Assembly: GCA_029237695.1 (NCBI GenBank)
Contig: CM055274.1
Coordinates: 19,829,505-19,893,504 of the forward strand
Length of the DNA stretch: 64,000 nt
Reading direction: 5' to 3'
Origin: Conchocele bisecta
Taxonomy: Eukaryota; Mollusca; Bivalvia; Lucinida; Thyasiridae
The stretch's first letter is position 1, and each line of letters starts with the position of its first letter. The notes below the pieces were generated by a model. The model was not told where the DNA came from, ran no database searches, and worked only from the letters and a program-made list of their open reading frames with translations. Below, piece after piece: positions 12,190 to 23,843 of the stretch. The translations under genes were made by a program, and so were the position numbers.

Positions 12190-13130
12190 TTATCTGATCA
12201 CCATTTTCTAAATCCGTGTTGAAATTTCGTAAATAGAGTATGTCTTTACATGTGTTCCATTATGTCGTCGAATTTACGTTTTGATAGTTACCTTTTAATG
12301 TAGCACACTCAAATTTGCAGTACACCATTCGCCGAAGAGTTCGCCTGCTTTCAAAGATGTACTGTAATGTTTTGTTAATCCTACAGTTTTCGTTTCAACC
12401 GTTTCAGACATAAATTTGGGTGAACATTTTCACTTCCTTGTGATTTGCTAACTTTTATCTGTGTAATGTGCTTTTGACGTCCTCTTCTGTCATATGGATG
12501 TTGGTTAATGGAATGTCACAGTTCTTGTGTTGCAATTCAGGTGTGTTTGAAACATCTTCATTCATGAATATATTTGCGAAGATGTATGCTCTTTCTCTGC
12601 TATGAATTTTAATGTTTTCCTCTCCATCTTCTAGATTTCCATTTTCCTCTTTATATTTTTGACACACAGGTATGTCTTTTTGATATTAAATTATAAGTAT
12701 ATTGGCAAGATGCACCCTACGTTCATTAATTCATGACCCTTCTGCTATGACGTTCTGTCACTATATGTTTTCTAGATTGTCATTTGTCTCTCCATGATTT
12801 CCCTTGCAGAAATTGTATCCTTCTGCCATTTACGTTTGTTTATTCGACATATAGTTTTATGTTAAAGTTCAAAACTACATGATCACCTTTCCCACTTGGT
12901 GACAGATAGTCTAAGTATGTGTTCCATCATGTTTTCTTCGTTTATGTCTATACGATCTGATATAGAGTCTCTTATGCCTTCTCTGTTGTGTGTAGTCGTT
13001 TTTATGTGCTGGAACAAATAATTGTACAAAATTATTTCTATAAATAGTGTAGCTGGTTGATTTTCATTTGCTTCTGATATTTCTATTTCCCGGTTTATCT
13101 ATTGGAAAATATAATTCACCACTATTACCC
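12190..13130 (-). pseudogene. CR1-like LINE remnant (end of endonuclease to start of reverse transcriptase), left arm only
   Basis: Minus-strand fragments in several frames read DHVVLNFNIKLY, then ANIFMNEDVSNTPELQ, DIPLTNIHMTEEDVKSTL, KVSKSQGSENVHPN, LKAGELFGEW and TLFTKFQHGFRK. This is the order seen in CR1/L2-type retrotransposons leading into the polymerase. Stops and frameshifts separate the pieces. The corresponding right-arm region (47.2-47.45 kb) has no LINE. Confidence 0.72.
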
Positions 13131-13213
13131 GATGTGTAATCTTTATATGCCGATATATTTCATTTTATAGTTCTTCCATGCAATTCACTCCTCTATTTTG
13201 GCTCTGCTATACA

Positions 13214-13518
13214 TATAGAGAATAGTAGGTTAGTGCCGTGAATGGGAACAAATATCTAGCAAGGCTTAGGAAACGGGATGGGCGAGGCTCTGCCGAGCAC
13301 ATCCCGTTTCCGTGCCGCGCCAGATATTTTTCCCATTCACGGCACTAACCTACTATTCCATTATCCCGTCAACACCTACAAATGGCTTTGAAATGCAAAT
13401 AAGTAACCCCAGTCACCGCATATATTCATACGTGGTGATTAGGTTGTATTGACATGATATCAAAAGTGTTTCACGGCACCGTGTTTCACGGCACATACGC
13501 ACTGCGTTTACGGGATAA
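13214..13518. mobile_element. MITE-2 composite: AGAATAGTAGGTTAGTGCCG hairpin plus TTATCCCGTCAACAC unit
   Basis: The hairpin is 13,214-13,359 (GTGCCGTGAATGGG mirrored by CCCATTCACGGCAC, GC-rich tip GGAAACGGGATG...CATCCCGTTTCC). It is followed by an outer unit 13,361-13,518 bounded by TTATCCCGTCAACAC and CGGGATAA. Absent at the right-arm site. Confidence 0.85.
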
Positions 13519-13976
13519 ATTATAGTAGTGGCCAGTATATGTTTTTAAATTTAACTGCAACACTCGTTACCGTGATATTCTGATAATGTTCAGTTATAAT
13601 ATGGTATGCGATCATTGATCTTTTTAGGTATATATACCCATATTACTATTATTTTCTGCATCATCTATGAACATACAGACTACATCCGTTTCGTATTGTT
13701 TCACTTGAATACCACACTCTTCTCTATTTTAGATAAAGTGTCAGTAATACTTATTATATCTGGATTTTATATAAATTGTATTTGCTATTATTTATATTTC
13801 GCTTGACAAATAATTTGCACGCGATTAGACCTTTGCCTTGAGTTTCAGTTTTTTTATATTGCCGAGCTTAAGTTCGTAATATCATATTGTGCTGAACTAG
13901 CAATTGCGTCCAACTTGTTTTCTGTATAGTTTCGTGCATTACGACTGGTAAATCGTCATTAACAGTCAGTTATATA

Positions 13977-14094
13977 GTAAATATATTGTTAGTTCAGTCG
14001 AATATAAAATATATTAGGTTGAGCCTTAGACGGGGCGAAACCGAATATATTTTATATTCAACTGCAATTAGTCTAATCATATATTTAATTTATA
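13977..14094. repeat. MITE-7, GAATATAAAATATATTMGGTTGAGCC (left arm)
   Basis: A hairpin with arms around AGTCGAATATAAAATATATT and TATATTTTATATTC, centre GCCTTAGACGGGGCGAAACC. Three copies per arm. Confidence 0.75.
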
Positions 14095-14424
14095 CCGCAT
14101 ATTGAACTTAATTGTTGAACGTGCGTGACGTAATGTTTTTGACGTCATTCCCTCGCCATACGTCACAAATCTAGAGACGTCATTCAAAGCAAAATGGCGG
14201 CGTCCACGCTTCAATATTGGCTGGCTTTAGACTCCACAGTTGTCATAATATGCATTAAAATCATGACGGACATGTCCATGTACTTGGTTATATCGCATAT
14301 ATTGTAAAAATGGACAAAATTCGGCTGAATCGCCATCTTGAATTTGCAGTTGAGAATTACCAAACAGAGGCCGGGATTCGGGGTCAAAGGTGAAAAAATG
14401 AAGGCAAAATCGGCACTTTATGTA

Positions 14425-17400
14425 CCGTACGATCCTCTAAGTTCGATATCCTCACAGGTTCGAGACCATTTTTATTTTCTCGTTCTATCGCGAGATTTAC
14501 GCGTTACGTCACTTCCGTTATACTTTTGCGTTCCACCAAGAGAAGACGACAAAGTCTAAGCTGTCAAGTGAGAAAATGCGACTGAAACAGGTATAATACA
14601 CCACAAAACAACAAAACTCACCAAAATGTTGTGTTTTCCACTAATCCTATTAGTCCCCTTCATTAAAATTCCGAATTTGTATTGAAAACTTAAAAAGAAA
14701 ATGAGTTGACATGACCCCGTCTGTTGTTGACATTTTTATCAATGGAGATCAAGAATATTTTTAGGTTGAACGACACTAAAAGTTAATGAATACGGATTTT
14801 CATACAGTAACCACCTTATCATAATTTTTTTTTATTAAACAATTGAAATGCATCCACATCAATCCAATGCTTTCATTTAACATAAAATATATGCAATACA
14901 TGACTTTTTATTCCTGCTACTGTCTATAAACACAGGTCAAACTAGAATTTATTTGAGCTTTGGTTAATGTGTGATGTGACATGAGAAACAATGTAGTCTC
15001 GCACCGTCGTTCAACTCGTCATTTCAGATCAATCCACAGGCCATAAGACGGAGATACCATCTCTACTCACCAACTGCATTAACGAATGCCTACCTCGCTG
15101 TACGGGACCATGGCATGCCAGTTCTACGAGCATCGCGTCAGTATGCTGTGCCCGAGACAACCCTGCGCGACCGTGTAATGGGGCGCATTGATCCGGAATG
15201 TGTAACAACTGGCCGTCAACCAATTCTTAGTTTGGAAGAGGAATCCAAAATTGTTAACCATCTTAAAAAAATAGCCAGTTATGGTTATGGGTATTCTCGA
15301 CAAGAAGTGGCAGATATTGCAACAGAGTATGCGGTTAACGTGGGGAAAAGGAACATTAACAATCCCCTCACTATTAAATGGTTTGACCGATTTATCAAAC
15401 GGTGGCCGGAGTTACGCGTCATAAAACCAAGAAGTTTGGAAGTAGCCAGAGCGAAAGCCACATCTGTCAACACTATTACGGACTACTTCAATGAACTGCA
15501 ACAAACTATTACTAAGTATGGACTCGGTGACAAGCCTCATCTGATCTTCAATGTGGATGAGAAAGGTGTTACCACAGAACATACACCCCCATACATCGTG
15601 TCGGGAAAAGATTTCCCTGCACAGGCGGTTACATCAGGGAAGGGTAAAACTACCACAATCATTGGGTGCGGGAGTGCAATAGGCCAAGCTATTCCACCTT
15701 ACTTTGTGTTCGCGGGAAAACGGATGATGCCTGACCTGATGAAAGATGCTTCTGCCGGGGCTGCGTGGACAGTGACTGACAGTGGATGGTCCAACTCAGA
15801 CGTTTTCAAAACCTACCTGCAGGAACATTTCCTTAAATTTATACCACAGCATGATGGCCAGCATGTCTTGTTATTATTAGATGGCCATAAATCACATGTT
15901 TCTGTTGGACTGGTTGAATGGGCATTGTCAAAAAACATTATCCTGTTTATCTTACCTGCGCATACTAGTCACATTCTTCAACCACTAGATGTTGGTTGCT
16001 TTGGTCCGTTTCAGCGACTTTACAATTCGGAATGTCACAAGCTTATGAGGCAAACTTCTCAAACCATCACCCGATACAATGTATGTGGGTTGGCGTGCAA
16101 AGTTTATTCCCATGCCCTATCTGGTCCCAACCTTGAATCTTCATTCAGAAAAACCGGCATATATCCCTTGAATAAGAGTGCTATTCCAAATGAGACTCTA
16201 ACACCAGCAGAAATTTTCACTGTGCATGATGCAGTTGTTGGTGATGATGGAAGTGAGTGTGCTGATACAGTGCATGATGGTAGTGCAGTTGATCGTGGTA
16301 ATGATGAGGCAGAAATGGAGTTGGATACAGTTGAATCTGGAATGGATGATGGCCGTATAGTACATGTACATGGAGAAAAGGGGTGTGAACATGCTGACGA
16401 TATTTTTAAGAGACGGGAGGATGAATTAAGGAGAGTTAAGAGCGAACATGTGAAGAAAGCAAGAAGGACGATGAGTGCGGTAGTGTCGGGGAGGGCAATT
16501 ACAGAGACGTCAGTAAGAGATAGGATGGTCCAGCATGAAGTTCAACAAGGTAGGTGCTCAAAGGGCAGTGGACCGAATACGGCGGCAAAAGGTAAGGGAA
16601 AGCGAGTTGTACGAAAGTCTGGGAATGGGAAAGCTCTTGTGCCACGGAGATTTGTCAATGTTGATGAACCGGGTCCGTCTGGTATTACAAATCATAGGAG
16701 TGATAGTGATTCAGATGGGCAAAATACTACTTTAGATGATGACCTGTGTTGTGTTTGCAAAATGGTCATGCCCTTAGAATTACAGGCATGCATCTCACTT
16801 GTTTATGCATCCTGGGTGAAGTGTGATGGAGTGGAATGTCCGCATTGGGTGCACCTCAGGTATTGTACACCTGTAACTGTAGTTAGAAGACATGACACGT
16901 TTTATTGTCCTCATTGCCGACACGAGGAATAATATATCCATTCATTATCATATGTACAGTACAGCAATGTCTAGCATATACAATGTATGTCTAGTTGCAG
17001 CCTGTAACTCTGTAACCCCCTGTACCGTATGTACAGGAGGGTCACAGAGTTACATGTACAGGCTGCAACTAAGCAATGTCCAATGTTTGTACAATGTATA
17101 CTAAGTAAATGTTGAAAATAAAATAAAACAAGTTTAAATAAAATTTTATATTTTCAGTCTAACATGTTATATTTTCCAAGTTATCAATCGTTTATATAAT
17201 GATTGAAGTTGGAAACCATATGCATACCAACCCTTGAAATAAATGAAAAATAATGCAGACATAATTGTTGGTGTATTCCAACCGGGCACCTGCACCGGAA
17301 GAGGATATGACGTCATAGGGTCAAAGGTCTCGAACTTTCACGATTTGCTAGAGGCGGCCATTTGTAGACGAGCGTGTTTTGAAAGTAAACATTTGCATTT

Positions 17401-17546
17401 TTCCGTGCTTTTGAAGCCAGTAAACGCAATATATATACAGATAATTGGATTATATTTGCAGGTAACTAATAAAAAAGGTTTATACTTCATTATTTATTAC
17501 GCATTTTGTTTAATATCGTTAGAGTCTCGAATTATGAGCAGTCCAG
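14425..17546 (+). mobile_element. pogo/Tigger-type DNA transposon (left arm only)
   Basis: The right arm reads continuously across this site (rc of ~46,150: CTTTATGTATATTAGGCTAC). The left arm splits after CTTTATGTA and resumes at TATATTAGGCTAC, giving a TA target duplication. Inside is a long DDE transposase ORF. Imperfect inverted sequences with GTTCGAGACC occur at 14,459-14,468 and, reversed, at 17,328-17,337; exact termini are not resolved. A hairpin with 20-25 bp arms (AGTTGCAGCCTGTAACTC) lies after the ORF at 16,993-17,071. Confidence 0.8.
15028..16932 (+). CDS. pogo-type DDE transposase with C-terminal PHD-like zinc finger
   Basis: The frame is open from an apparent splice acceptor (CATTTCAG at 15,020-15,027) to the stop at 16,932; the first ATG in frame is at 15,115. 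Because the psq helix-turn-helix (NAYLAVRDHGMPVLRAS, YAVPETTL) begins before that ATG and no upstream ATG is in frame, a short 5' exon is likely. The catalytic core is DDE_1: VDEKGV, LLLDGHKSH and LQPLDVGCFGPF, with 35 residues between the second and third Asp (DD35D, pogo-like). An acidic/basic linker follows, then Cys-His residues CCVCK, KCDGVECPHWVH and YCPHC, resembling a PHD finger. It cuts and pastes its own element in the nucleus. No internal stop or frameshift is seen, so it may be young. Confidence 0.88.
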   Translation: MNPQAIRRRYHLYSPTALTNAYLAVRDHGMPVLRASRQYAVPETTLRDRVMGRIDPECVTTGRQPILSLEEESKIVNHLKKIASYGYGYSRQEVADIATEYAVNVGKRNINNPLTIKWFDRFIKRWPELRVIKPRSLEVARAKATSVNTITDYFNELQQTITKYGLGDKPHLIFNVDEKGVTTEHTPPYIVSGKDFPAQAVTSGKGKTTTIIGCGSAIGQAIPPYFVFAGKRMMPDLMKDASAGAAWTVTDSGWSNSDVFKTYLQEHFLKFIPQHDGQHVLLLLDGHKSHVSVGLVEWALSKNIILFILPAHTSHILQPLDVGCFGPFQRLYNSECHKLMRQTSQTITRYNVCGLACKVYSHALSGPNLESSFRKTGIYPLNKSAIPNETLTPAEIFTVHDAVVGDDGSECADTVHDGSAVDRGNDEAEMELDTVESGMDDGRIVHVHGEKGCEHADDIFKRREDELRRVKSEHVKKARRTMSAVVSGRAITETSVRDRMVQHEVQQGRCSKGSGPNTAAKGKGKRVVRKSGNGKALVPRRFVNVDEPGPSGITNHRSDSDSDGQNTTLDDDLCCVCKMVMPLELQACISLVYASWVKCDGVECPHWVHLRYCTPVTVVRRHDTFYCPHCRHEE

Positions 17547-17784
17547 GATATATTAGGCTACTTCAGGTATATTATTGACGTGCATCTTCTTATGCCATCA
17601 TATTTCATTCTGTGGGAGATTGATTCTACCGAGTCGGACATACTTCTCGCCTTTTGATCATCTATTTCAGTTACATCTGCACACAGTGCGCTAGCAATAT
17701 TACTCATTCGTTTCTCTGTGATTTCTTGACGACCTCTTCTGTCATGTGATTAACTTCTTTTTTGTTGTATCGCCATGTATAATA

Positions 17785-17885
17785 GTAAATACATGGTTAA
17801 TGCCGTCGAATATAATATTCGGTTGAGCCTTAGACAGCTTTATTGGGGCGAGATTTAGCGAGCCCCTATAAAGTTGTCTGGGCTA
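17785..17885. repeat. MITE-7 copy, truncated (left arm)
   Basis: TACATGGTTAATGCCGTCGA, GGTTGAGCCTTAGACAGCTT and GGGGCGAGATTTAGCGAGCC; the second arm is missing. Partner at 45,820-45,905. Confidence 0.72.
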
Positions 17886-18556
17886 AACTTGTCTGTTTAT
17901 TGGTGTGGATACTGCATATGCATCTAGTTGACTTGGGTGTAGTCGTGGTCGTAGGACAAATCACTTCTGTCTTGTGATTTAAGAGCGTTCATATTCTATT
18001 TGTTGTATTTATATTCTAGCTGTTACATGCATGTACTTTACGTTTAGTAGTTTGTGTTTTGTTTCTGAGAGTGCTTGTGGCAAGTTCAACCCTTAAGGCA
18101 GCAGATATATCAGTTTCTAATTTGTTTTATTTATATTGCTATAAATGTGACTCGGATATGTATCTAGTCAATGTAGGATACAGCGATTTGTTATCGGTCA
18201 GTATGTATTAAAACTGTAGGTCAATGCATTACCTGTTAATATGTTGTACCGACATATCATGTATACATACGTTGTTCGTTGCATAGTTATTAAACCAGAG
18301 GACTACTAATTTAAGCTGATCTATATAGACTCGCTATTTGACGTATTTCAATGAAGAATCGTTAATCCCATACTGAGAACCGTCGGGGTGGTAACATTTG
18401 CAGCTAATGTATTCCGAGCACTAATACATGCATTTAATAAGTGTTTGTGTTCATTAACTCTTTGCATGCTGGGAAACTTGTGGGATATAAATAGTTCAGA
18501 ACAAGCGGACAAAATATCATCATATTTTCTTGTATTTCTCCCCGTAAATATCATGA

Positions 18557-18623
18557 ATATGTCTTGGAATTTCATTAGAATTGAGTCCTCAGGACTCAAT
18601 TCTAATGAAATTCCAAGACATAT
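18557..18623. repeat. Perfect 59-bp palindrome, left arm only
   Basis: GTCTTGGAATTTCATTAGAA...TTCTAATGAAATTCCAAGAC with a one-base centre (18,561-18,619), extended by ATAT on both sides. The right arm at 45,110-45,125 lacks it. Similar but imperfect dyads occur at 26,925-26,965 and 35,080-35,130. Confidence 0.9.
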
Positions 18624-18782
18624 TTACAGAGAGAAATGAAAAATATACTCCGAATTTGTTTGGCGGATATTTTCACCGCCAGCATGCAAAGAGTTACGAT
18701 ACGTGCCGCTTAATTGTAGCCAGTACGTATTCATCGATAATAGCAATACACAGTGTAATGTATGGAATATAACTTGTTACAG

Positions 18783-18841
18783 GGAATGTAAGGCATGCGA
18801 TACGAAGGCCAGCAAGCCGAATACGAATTATATAGATGTTG
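18783..18841 (+). CDS. RPTP exon: cytoplasmic stalk (left arm)
   Basis: The 59-bp exon (phase 2 in, phase 1 out) is flanked by TTGTTACAG and GTTG/gtaagt. It encodes ECKACDTKASKPNTNYIDV. Its phases bridge the transmembrane and juxtamembrane exons, which do not otherwise join in frame; that is the main support for it. Confidence 0.78.
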
Positions 18842-19169
18842 GTAAGTTTCTGTTTAAGCGACTCTCCGTTTGTCCGCAAGTACGAGAAGATGATCCACGA
18901 GCTCTTGAAAACGAACATGATTTATGAACTTCACTGGTGTTATCATATCCTCATATCGATATCTGCCATGTGATGTGTATGTACAGGGTGGCTCAAAATA
19001 TATGTCCCCACTTTGGGACCTATCTGTTACAAGTGGATTATAATTATCATTGTGCCTTATATATATATATCAGAATAACATAATATACTTATTCACAAGT
19101 TCATCCAGTATATAATATTCTGGAAACGCATAGAGTATCTACGTTATACAAAGTTTTAAAAATGTATTA

Positions 19170-19312
19170 TAGGAATGAATGGCCTTTTTGTGGAATTTTT
19201 CTGGGTATAAACTTGGAATACTGGACGAAGGCCGGAACGTCCAGTATTCCCGCGACCTTTCCAAGTTTATATCCCTGATAAATTCCACAAAAAGGCCATT
19301 CATTCCTTATAA
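19170..19312. mobile_element. MITE-3 hairpin, GGAATGAATGGCCTTTTTGT (left arm)
   Basis: AGGAATGAATGGCCTTTTTG at 19,170 is mirrored by CAAAAAGGCCATTCATTCCT near 19,290. The loop holds a second dyad, CTGGACGAAGGCCGGA / GTCCAG. The wider repeat extends to about 19,500. Confidence 0.85.
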
Positions 19313-19969
19313 TTCCAGCATTTGAAATAAATTCATCAAGAAAATGTGTTTATTTTGACAGACGGCAGCCATTTGTTTACATTGACAGCACTGACAGCGC
19401 ACCTGTAGAATGTAGTTCGCGTGGGAGTTTACTGCTTGCTACAGGCCTATCAAATGTTAAGGAATAGTGTAAATATTGTTGTGCTGGAATTATACCAATT
19501 TGTTACATAACGCGCCGTGGCGGTCTTTCAAATTCTGATTTTCACACAAATCTGTGTCCAAAATATGTCATTATTTGTGAAGCAACGTATGTCCTCAATT
19601 GTTTCAGTTTTGCTGATGAAATTGCGTCTTTCAATTCTCAAATTATGCACATGCACATACTAGTTCAGATCTGGAAAATCAGGGATTCATTTCATACCTG
19701 TTCACAAGAATACAAGTTTTAGCTACAATATTGACACTCCGGTTACTAAGACTATCTACAGCTGTTTTGCGTACATATAATTTGTTTCTGATGAAATTAT
19801 ACCACAAATATACATTTCTCATCAAATGTCAACGTTTGTGTTGGTGACCTTCATACTTGCCATTACATACATATATCTAAATCTAAATGTGAATTTGAAA
19901 GCAAATTGACGCAACTAACCATTTACTACTTGCATGTAACAACACATGTAATTCGCTGTATAATATACA

Positions 19970-20070
19970 GTGGGGTCAGCGTGTAAGTGCACACACGAAC
20001 GAACACGACAGGTTGGTTCCAATCTGTCGTGTTCGTTCGTGTGTGCACTTACACGCTGACCCCACTGTAT
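19970..20070. mobile_element. MITE-6, near-perfect ~100-bp palindrome (left arm)
   Basis: TACAGTGGGGTCAGCGTGTA at one end and its exact reverse at the other. Arms of about 48 bp include GTGCACACACGAACGAACAC. Probable TA target on both sides. The partner lies at the same place in the right arm. Confidence 0.9.
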
Positions 20071-20484
20071 GTGTAGCGGATTAATGATTCATACATGCTG
20101 TCCTAAGGTTACCTTTGTATAACGTTAATGATTCAATTCGTCTGTCCTAACATTGCTTTATCAGTTTATGATGCTATCGGTCGCCTTTCAACAGGTGTAT
20201 AACTGTTACAGTGTTCCACTAATTTTCACGAATTCTTTGAAATGTCAGTAATACCATACATTTACATTGCATATTGTGACGTCATATACTAATATTAGTA
20301 AGTTAATTAGTTTGAACACATAATTAGTAAAATGCTACAATATAATAATTTGTAATAAACTTTAGTCTGAATGATTATCTTTTTTAGAACTCTAATTGTG
20401 TCTATTTAAAGTGGGGACATATATGTTTAACCACTCTGTATATGCCGAAAATGCTTCACAGATGTAATGATTATAGTAATTATA

Positions 20485-20640
20485 TAGTAAATACATGGTT
20501 AGTGCCGTCAAATAAAAAATATATTCGGTTGAGCCGTAGACAGCTTTGTTGGGGCGAGCTTTTAGAGAGCCCCTATTAAGTTTTCAGGGCGAAACCGAGT
20601 ATATTTTATATACGACGGCACTAATCGTGTATTTAATTTA
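20485..20640. repeat. MITE-7 copy, complete (left arm)
   Basis: TAAATACATGGTTAGTGCCG mirrored by CGGCACTAATCGTGTATTTA; centre GCTTTGTTGGGGCGAGC. Confidence 0.8.
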
Positions 20641-21911
20641 TGCCGCATACTAAATTTTATTGTTTGAACGTTCGTCACGTCATGTTTTGACGTCATTCCC
20701 TCGTCATACGTCACAAATATAGCGACGTGATTGAAAGCAAAATGGCGGCGTCCGCGCTAGGTATATTCGGTATTGTATCCGATTAAATATCCGATTTTCT
20801 TTGCGGTGAACTTCAATATTGGCTGGCTTTGGAATCCACAGTTGTCATATTAAACATTACAAACACAATGCACATGTCCGTGTCGTTGGTTACGTCGCAT
20901 ATACTGTAAAAAAACGGACACAATTCAGCTGAATCGACAGCGATTTCGATTTTAAAATTATCCGCCATCTTGAATTTGATGTTGAGACCGAACAATCAGA
21001 TGCCGCGATTAGGGGTCAAAGGTGAAAAAATAAAGGCAAAAAAAACCCGGCACTTTATGTATATTAGGCTACTTCAGTTATATTAGGTTACTTCATTTAT
21101 AAACATCATTTATTAAACCCCATTTATTATGATACATGGAGCAATGGTTGCGGTATAAATTATTATATTAATTATAATGTAAGGCCAATATCGGAGGTGA
21201 GTCTCAGGGGCTAATTCCCGAGTGTGGGTTAATCCCACAATCGGGCCGAAACGTTTTACGCAAAGCACACAACAGGAGCCAATGTGGCAAGGGCCGGAAC
21301 ATACAGGAAGTCTCAGTTAAACAACGCATGATCGTGAACGAAACAATAAAAACATACGCTGTTTACTCCACATTATTAATATCACTTCACTTCACGGTGG
21401 ATAGTGTATGTTTACTCTCTATGACAACCCCGGCCTGACGTCATTCAATAGGCGCTGCCATCTTTATCTCGATGCCAACGGCCAGAGCGTTTCGTTGTCT
21501 CATTAACTTTTACGTCATGCGAGCTTGAAGTGAAGTCAGCATATGTAGAACGTGCTGAATTACCCCCAGTTCTAGGGAAAAATTACCACCGTCATAGGAT
21601 GTGCCCCCGTTCTGGCACTTAACCACACATATAGTTCTGAGAAATGTTCAATAGTATTGCAATGTAAATACATGTATACATGAACGCTAGGCTAAATATA
21701 AATATATAACGCTTCCCGGAATGCAATTTATTACAAGAAGCTACATGTATATGAGATACATCAAGCATTGGGCTGACATAAGAATGATAGGTTGAAAATA
21801 TAGCTCAATGCTTTCTCAATTTCGTTATTTGGATACCTATATGTATATATAAAGTTAGTTTATGATAAAGAAGTATCTTAATATATATACTCTTATTTGT
21901 TTTGTATAAAG

Positions 21912-22108
21912 AAAACATGTCTATGGATACGGTCACTCCAAGTACGGCCAACCAGTTGGAATGTGATGAATCGGTGGATGAAGATGATGAGGCGATATAC
22001 AACAATATGCTGCCAGACAGCGCCCGCCGAACTATTCCCGTCGCAGACCTGCGTGACTATTGCTGGCGCTATTGTACCGGGGCCGACCAATTGTATGCAG
22101 ACTTCAAG
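21912..22108 (+). CDS. RPTP exon: juxtamembrane and PTP start (left arm)
   Basis: The 197-bp counterpart of 41,666-41,862 is identical apart from one amino-acid change (Asp for His in SVDEDDE). It begins after GTATAAAG and ends CTTCAAG/gtaatt. It encodes the acidic stretch and VADLRDYCWRYC...ADQLYADFK. Confidence 0.87.
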
Positions 22109-22769
22109 GTAATTACTAGTGGTTAACACGGGACCAACATCAGCCGAAGAGTGACGAGGAGGGGTGTGGGGGACGAACACAAAATATTAGATTTTGATAT
22201 CGGTCAACAACTTCAAACATTATTGTGAAAAACACATAATTGTTACCATGTTAATATACCATAGTATGTTATTTTATTTCCATATACAATCAATATGTTA
22301 TAAAAGTTCGGGAAACAATGATGGGGATTAAATGTGCTTAATCGCTAACAAGAGGTCGCCAGGAACACATGGAACAAACTGTACAATCATATCCAGATAC
22401 ATTGTACCACAGGTTCCGCATACAAATGTATCACGACAGCTGTGAAAGTTATGTTGGTATGTAAATACAGTGGTACATGTACCTCTCTCAACCTGATACC
22501 GTGTGTCATGGTGAGAGAGGCACTACAATAACTGCATTTGAATGCTGTGTCAGGCGTAGCTAAGTCCCACTGCAATTCAATAATATGAGCCCGCAAAATA
22601 CATATTTGTGCTTTGCAATCATGAACATACTTAACATGTATGGCCCCGTTTATTATAAAATCAAATAAACTAGTTCAACATAATTATATTATATTATATC
22701 TTCACTCATTCAATATCCACTATGTATTACTAATATATTATGGAGTATATCATGCGTTGTGTATTTTAG

Positions 22770-22857
22770 GATCTCCCCTATGGCCTGCAGTATGACACTC
22801 TCCAGGCAAATAAGCTGCACAACAAACAGAGAAACAGATACAGGGATATGTATGCAT
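22770..22857 (+). CDS. RPTP exon: PTP domain, NKQRNRYRD motif (left arm)
   Basis: The 88-bp counterpart of 40,915-41,002 starts after TATTTTAG and ends GCAT/gtaagg. It encodes DLPYGLQYDTLQANKLHN then KQRNRYRDMYA. Gln replaces the Lys of the right-arm copy. Confidence 0.87.
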
Positions 22858-23392
22858 GTAAGGAGGCGATTTCGACGGATTTATGAAACTAGTATTATCC
22901 CCTCGTCGATAGGCAGAATGGGATATAACGATACTCCATTTACGTGCGTATCTGCGTGTTAATGCATATTGACCTTGTTTGTAAGTTGTATGGCAAATGT
23001 GCTTCGATAATGCTTTTTCGCAAATAAATGTGTGTCTCGGGATCACGCTTTGGTTCGCATACACCATTCATCTGAACACCCAAGGTCAAGGTCACTGCCT
23101 GAGGACTTACATATTGTATGCTCATTTCATTATCAAGGCAGCCAGCCATGGGAATAGCTTACTGGTAACGATACCCTTGTTTTATTATTATTGGATTTAT
23201 TATTCTGCTGCTGCTTCTTCCCATGTTTATAGTATGATTATCCTTGACGTATTCGTATTTCGAAAATACTATTGCCCGCTATGAATGTTCGTCAGTCACG
23301 TTTGCTAATGTTGAAGTGTGGGCAAACAATTAACATATTTTCAACATCTTCATAGTAACCTATCTATGTACTGACTATCGCGCTATCACCAG

Positions 23393-23690
23393 CAGCCGAT
23401 TTCACCAATATTGCAAAGTATACTTTTTCTAGCAAAGTATACTTTGAGGGAGTACATGTAATCATTTATTTTTCCTGAAATGCATTATTTCATATAGAAC
23501 TAACGACTGCATATATTTGATGATTAAACGCATGCGTAATTATTATACTGAATTTATTACATTAATGTAATAATGTAATAAATTCAGTATAATAAAAATT
23601 AATAAATTTATCTTTAAATTGAAAATTTCTCACTCAAAGTATACTTTGCTAGATAGGTATACTTTGTAAGTTTGATGAAATAGGCTACAG
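23393..23690. mobile_element. MITE-4, GCCTATTTCA-CAAA...AAGTATACTTTG (left arm)
   Basis: The inverted ends contain paired TATACTTTGCTAGA-type motifs, with a central perfect dyad around TTATTACATTAATGTAATAA. Partner copy at 40,100-40,390. Confidence 0.82.
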
Positions 23691-23776
23691 GTCCGGTACC
23701 GTTGAAACTGACTGGTGTAGTTTGTATTTATATTGTGTTATACAGTTCAACATGATGAGTTATGAAGAAAGTACAT

Positions 23777-23843
23777 TGGAACTTCTCTAAACCGGACACC
23801 CTGAGAGGTCCCAGGGTGTCCGGTTTAGAGAGGTATCACTGTA
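23777..23843. repeat. MITE-5 hairpin, CTCTCTAAACCGGACACCCTG (left arm)
   Basis: TCTCTAAACCGGACACCCTG, a short centre and the exact reverse CAGGGTGTCCGGTTTAGAGA, followed by GGTATCACTGT. A matching opposite end GGGTTCCACTG occurs at 23,981. This end type is common in pogo/Tigger-derived MITEs. Confidence 0.8.

Larger units (their letters stand above)
19510..21900. other. RPTP intron (left arm), no exon seen
   Basis: Holds MITE-6, one MITE-7 and AT-rich DNA. The stretch 20,640-21,060 resembles 14,100-14,420 (GACGTCATTCCCTCG-CATACGTCACAAAT, AAAATGGCGGCGTCC), so a second repeat family is present. Partner about 41,890-43,660. Confidence 0.6.

Noticed and set aside
16198..16392. Minus-strand ORF inside the pogo transposase
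   Set aside because: Shadow of the plus-strand coding frame.
22387..22596. 69-residue ORF conserved with 41,127-41,387, containing two Cys-X2-Cys-like residues
   Set aside because: Intronic, includes hairpin arms (GTACATGTACC, CTCTCTCA), no splice sites that fit the neighbouring phases, and conservation is explained by arm homology.
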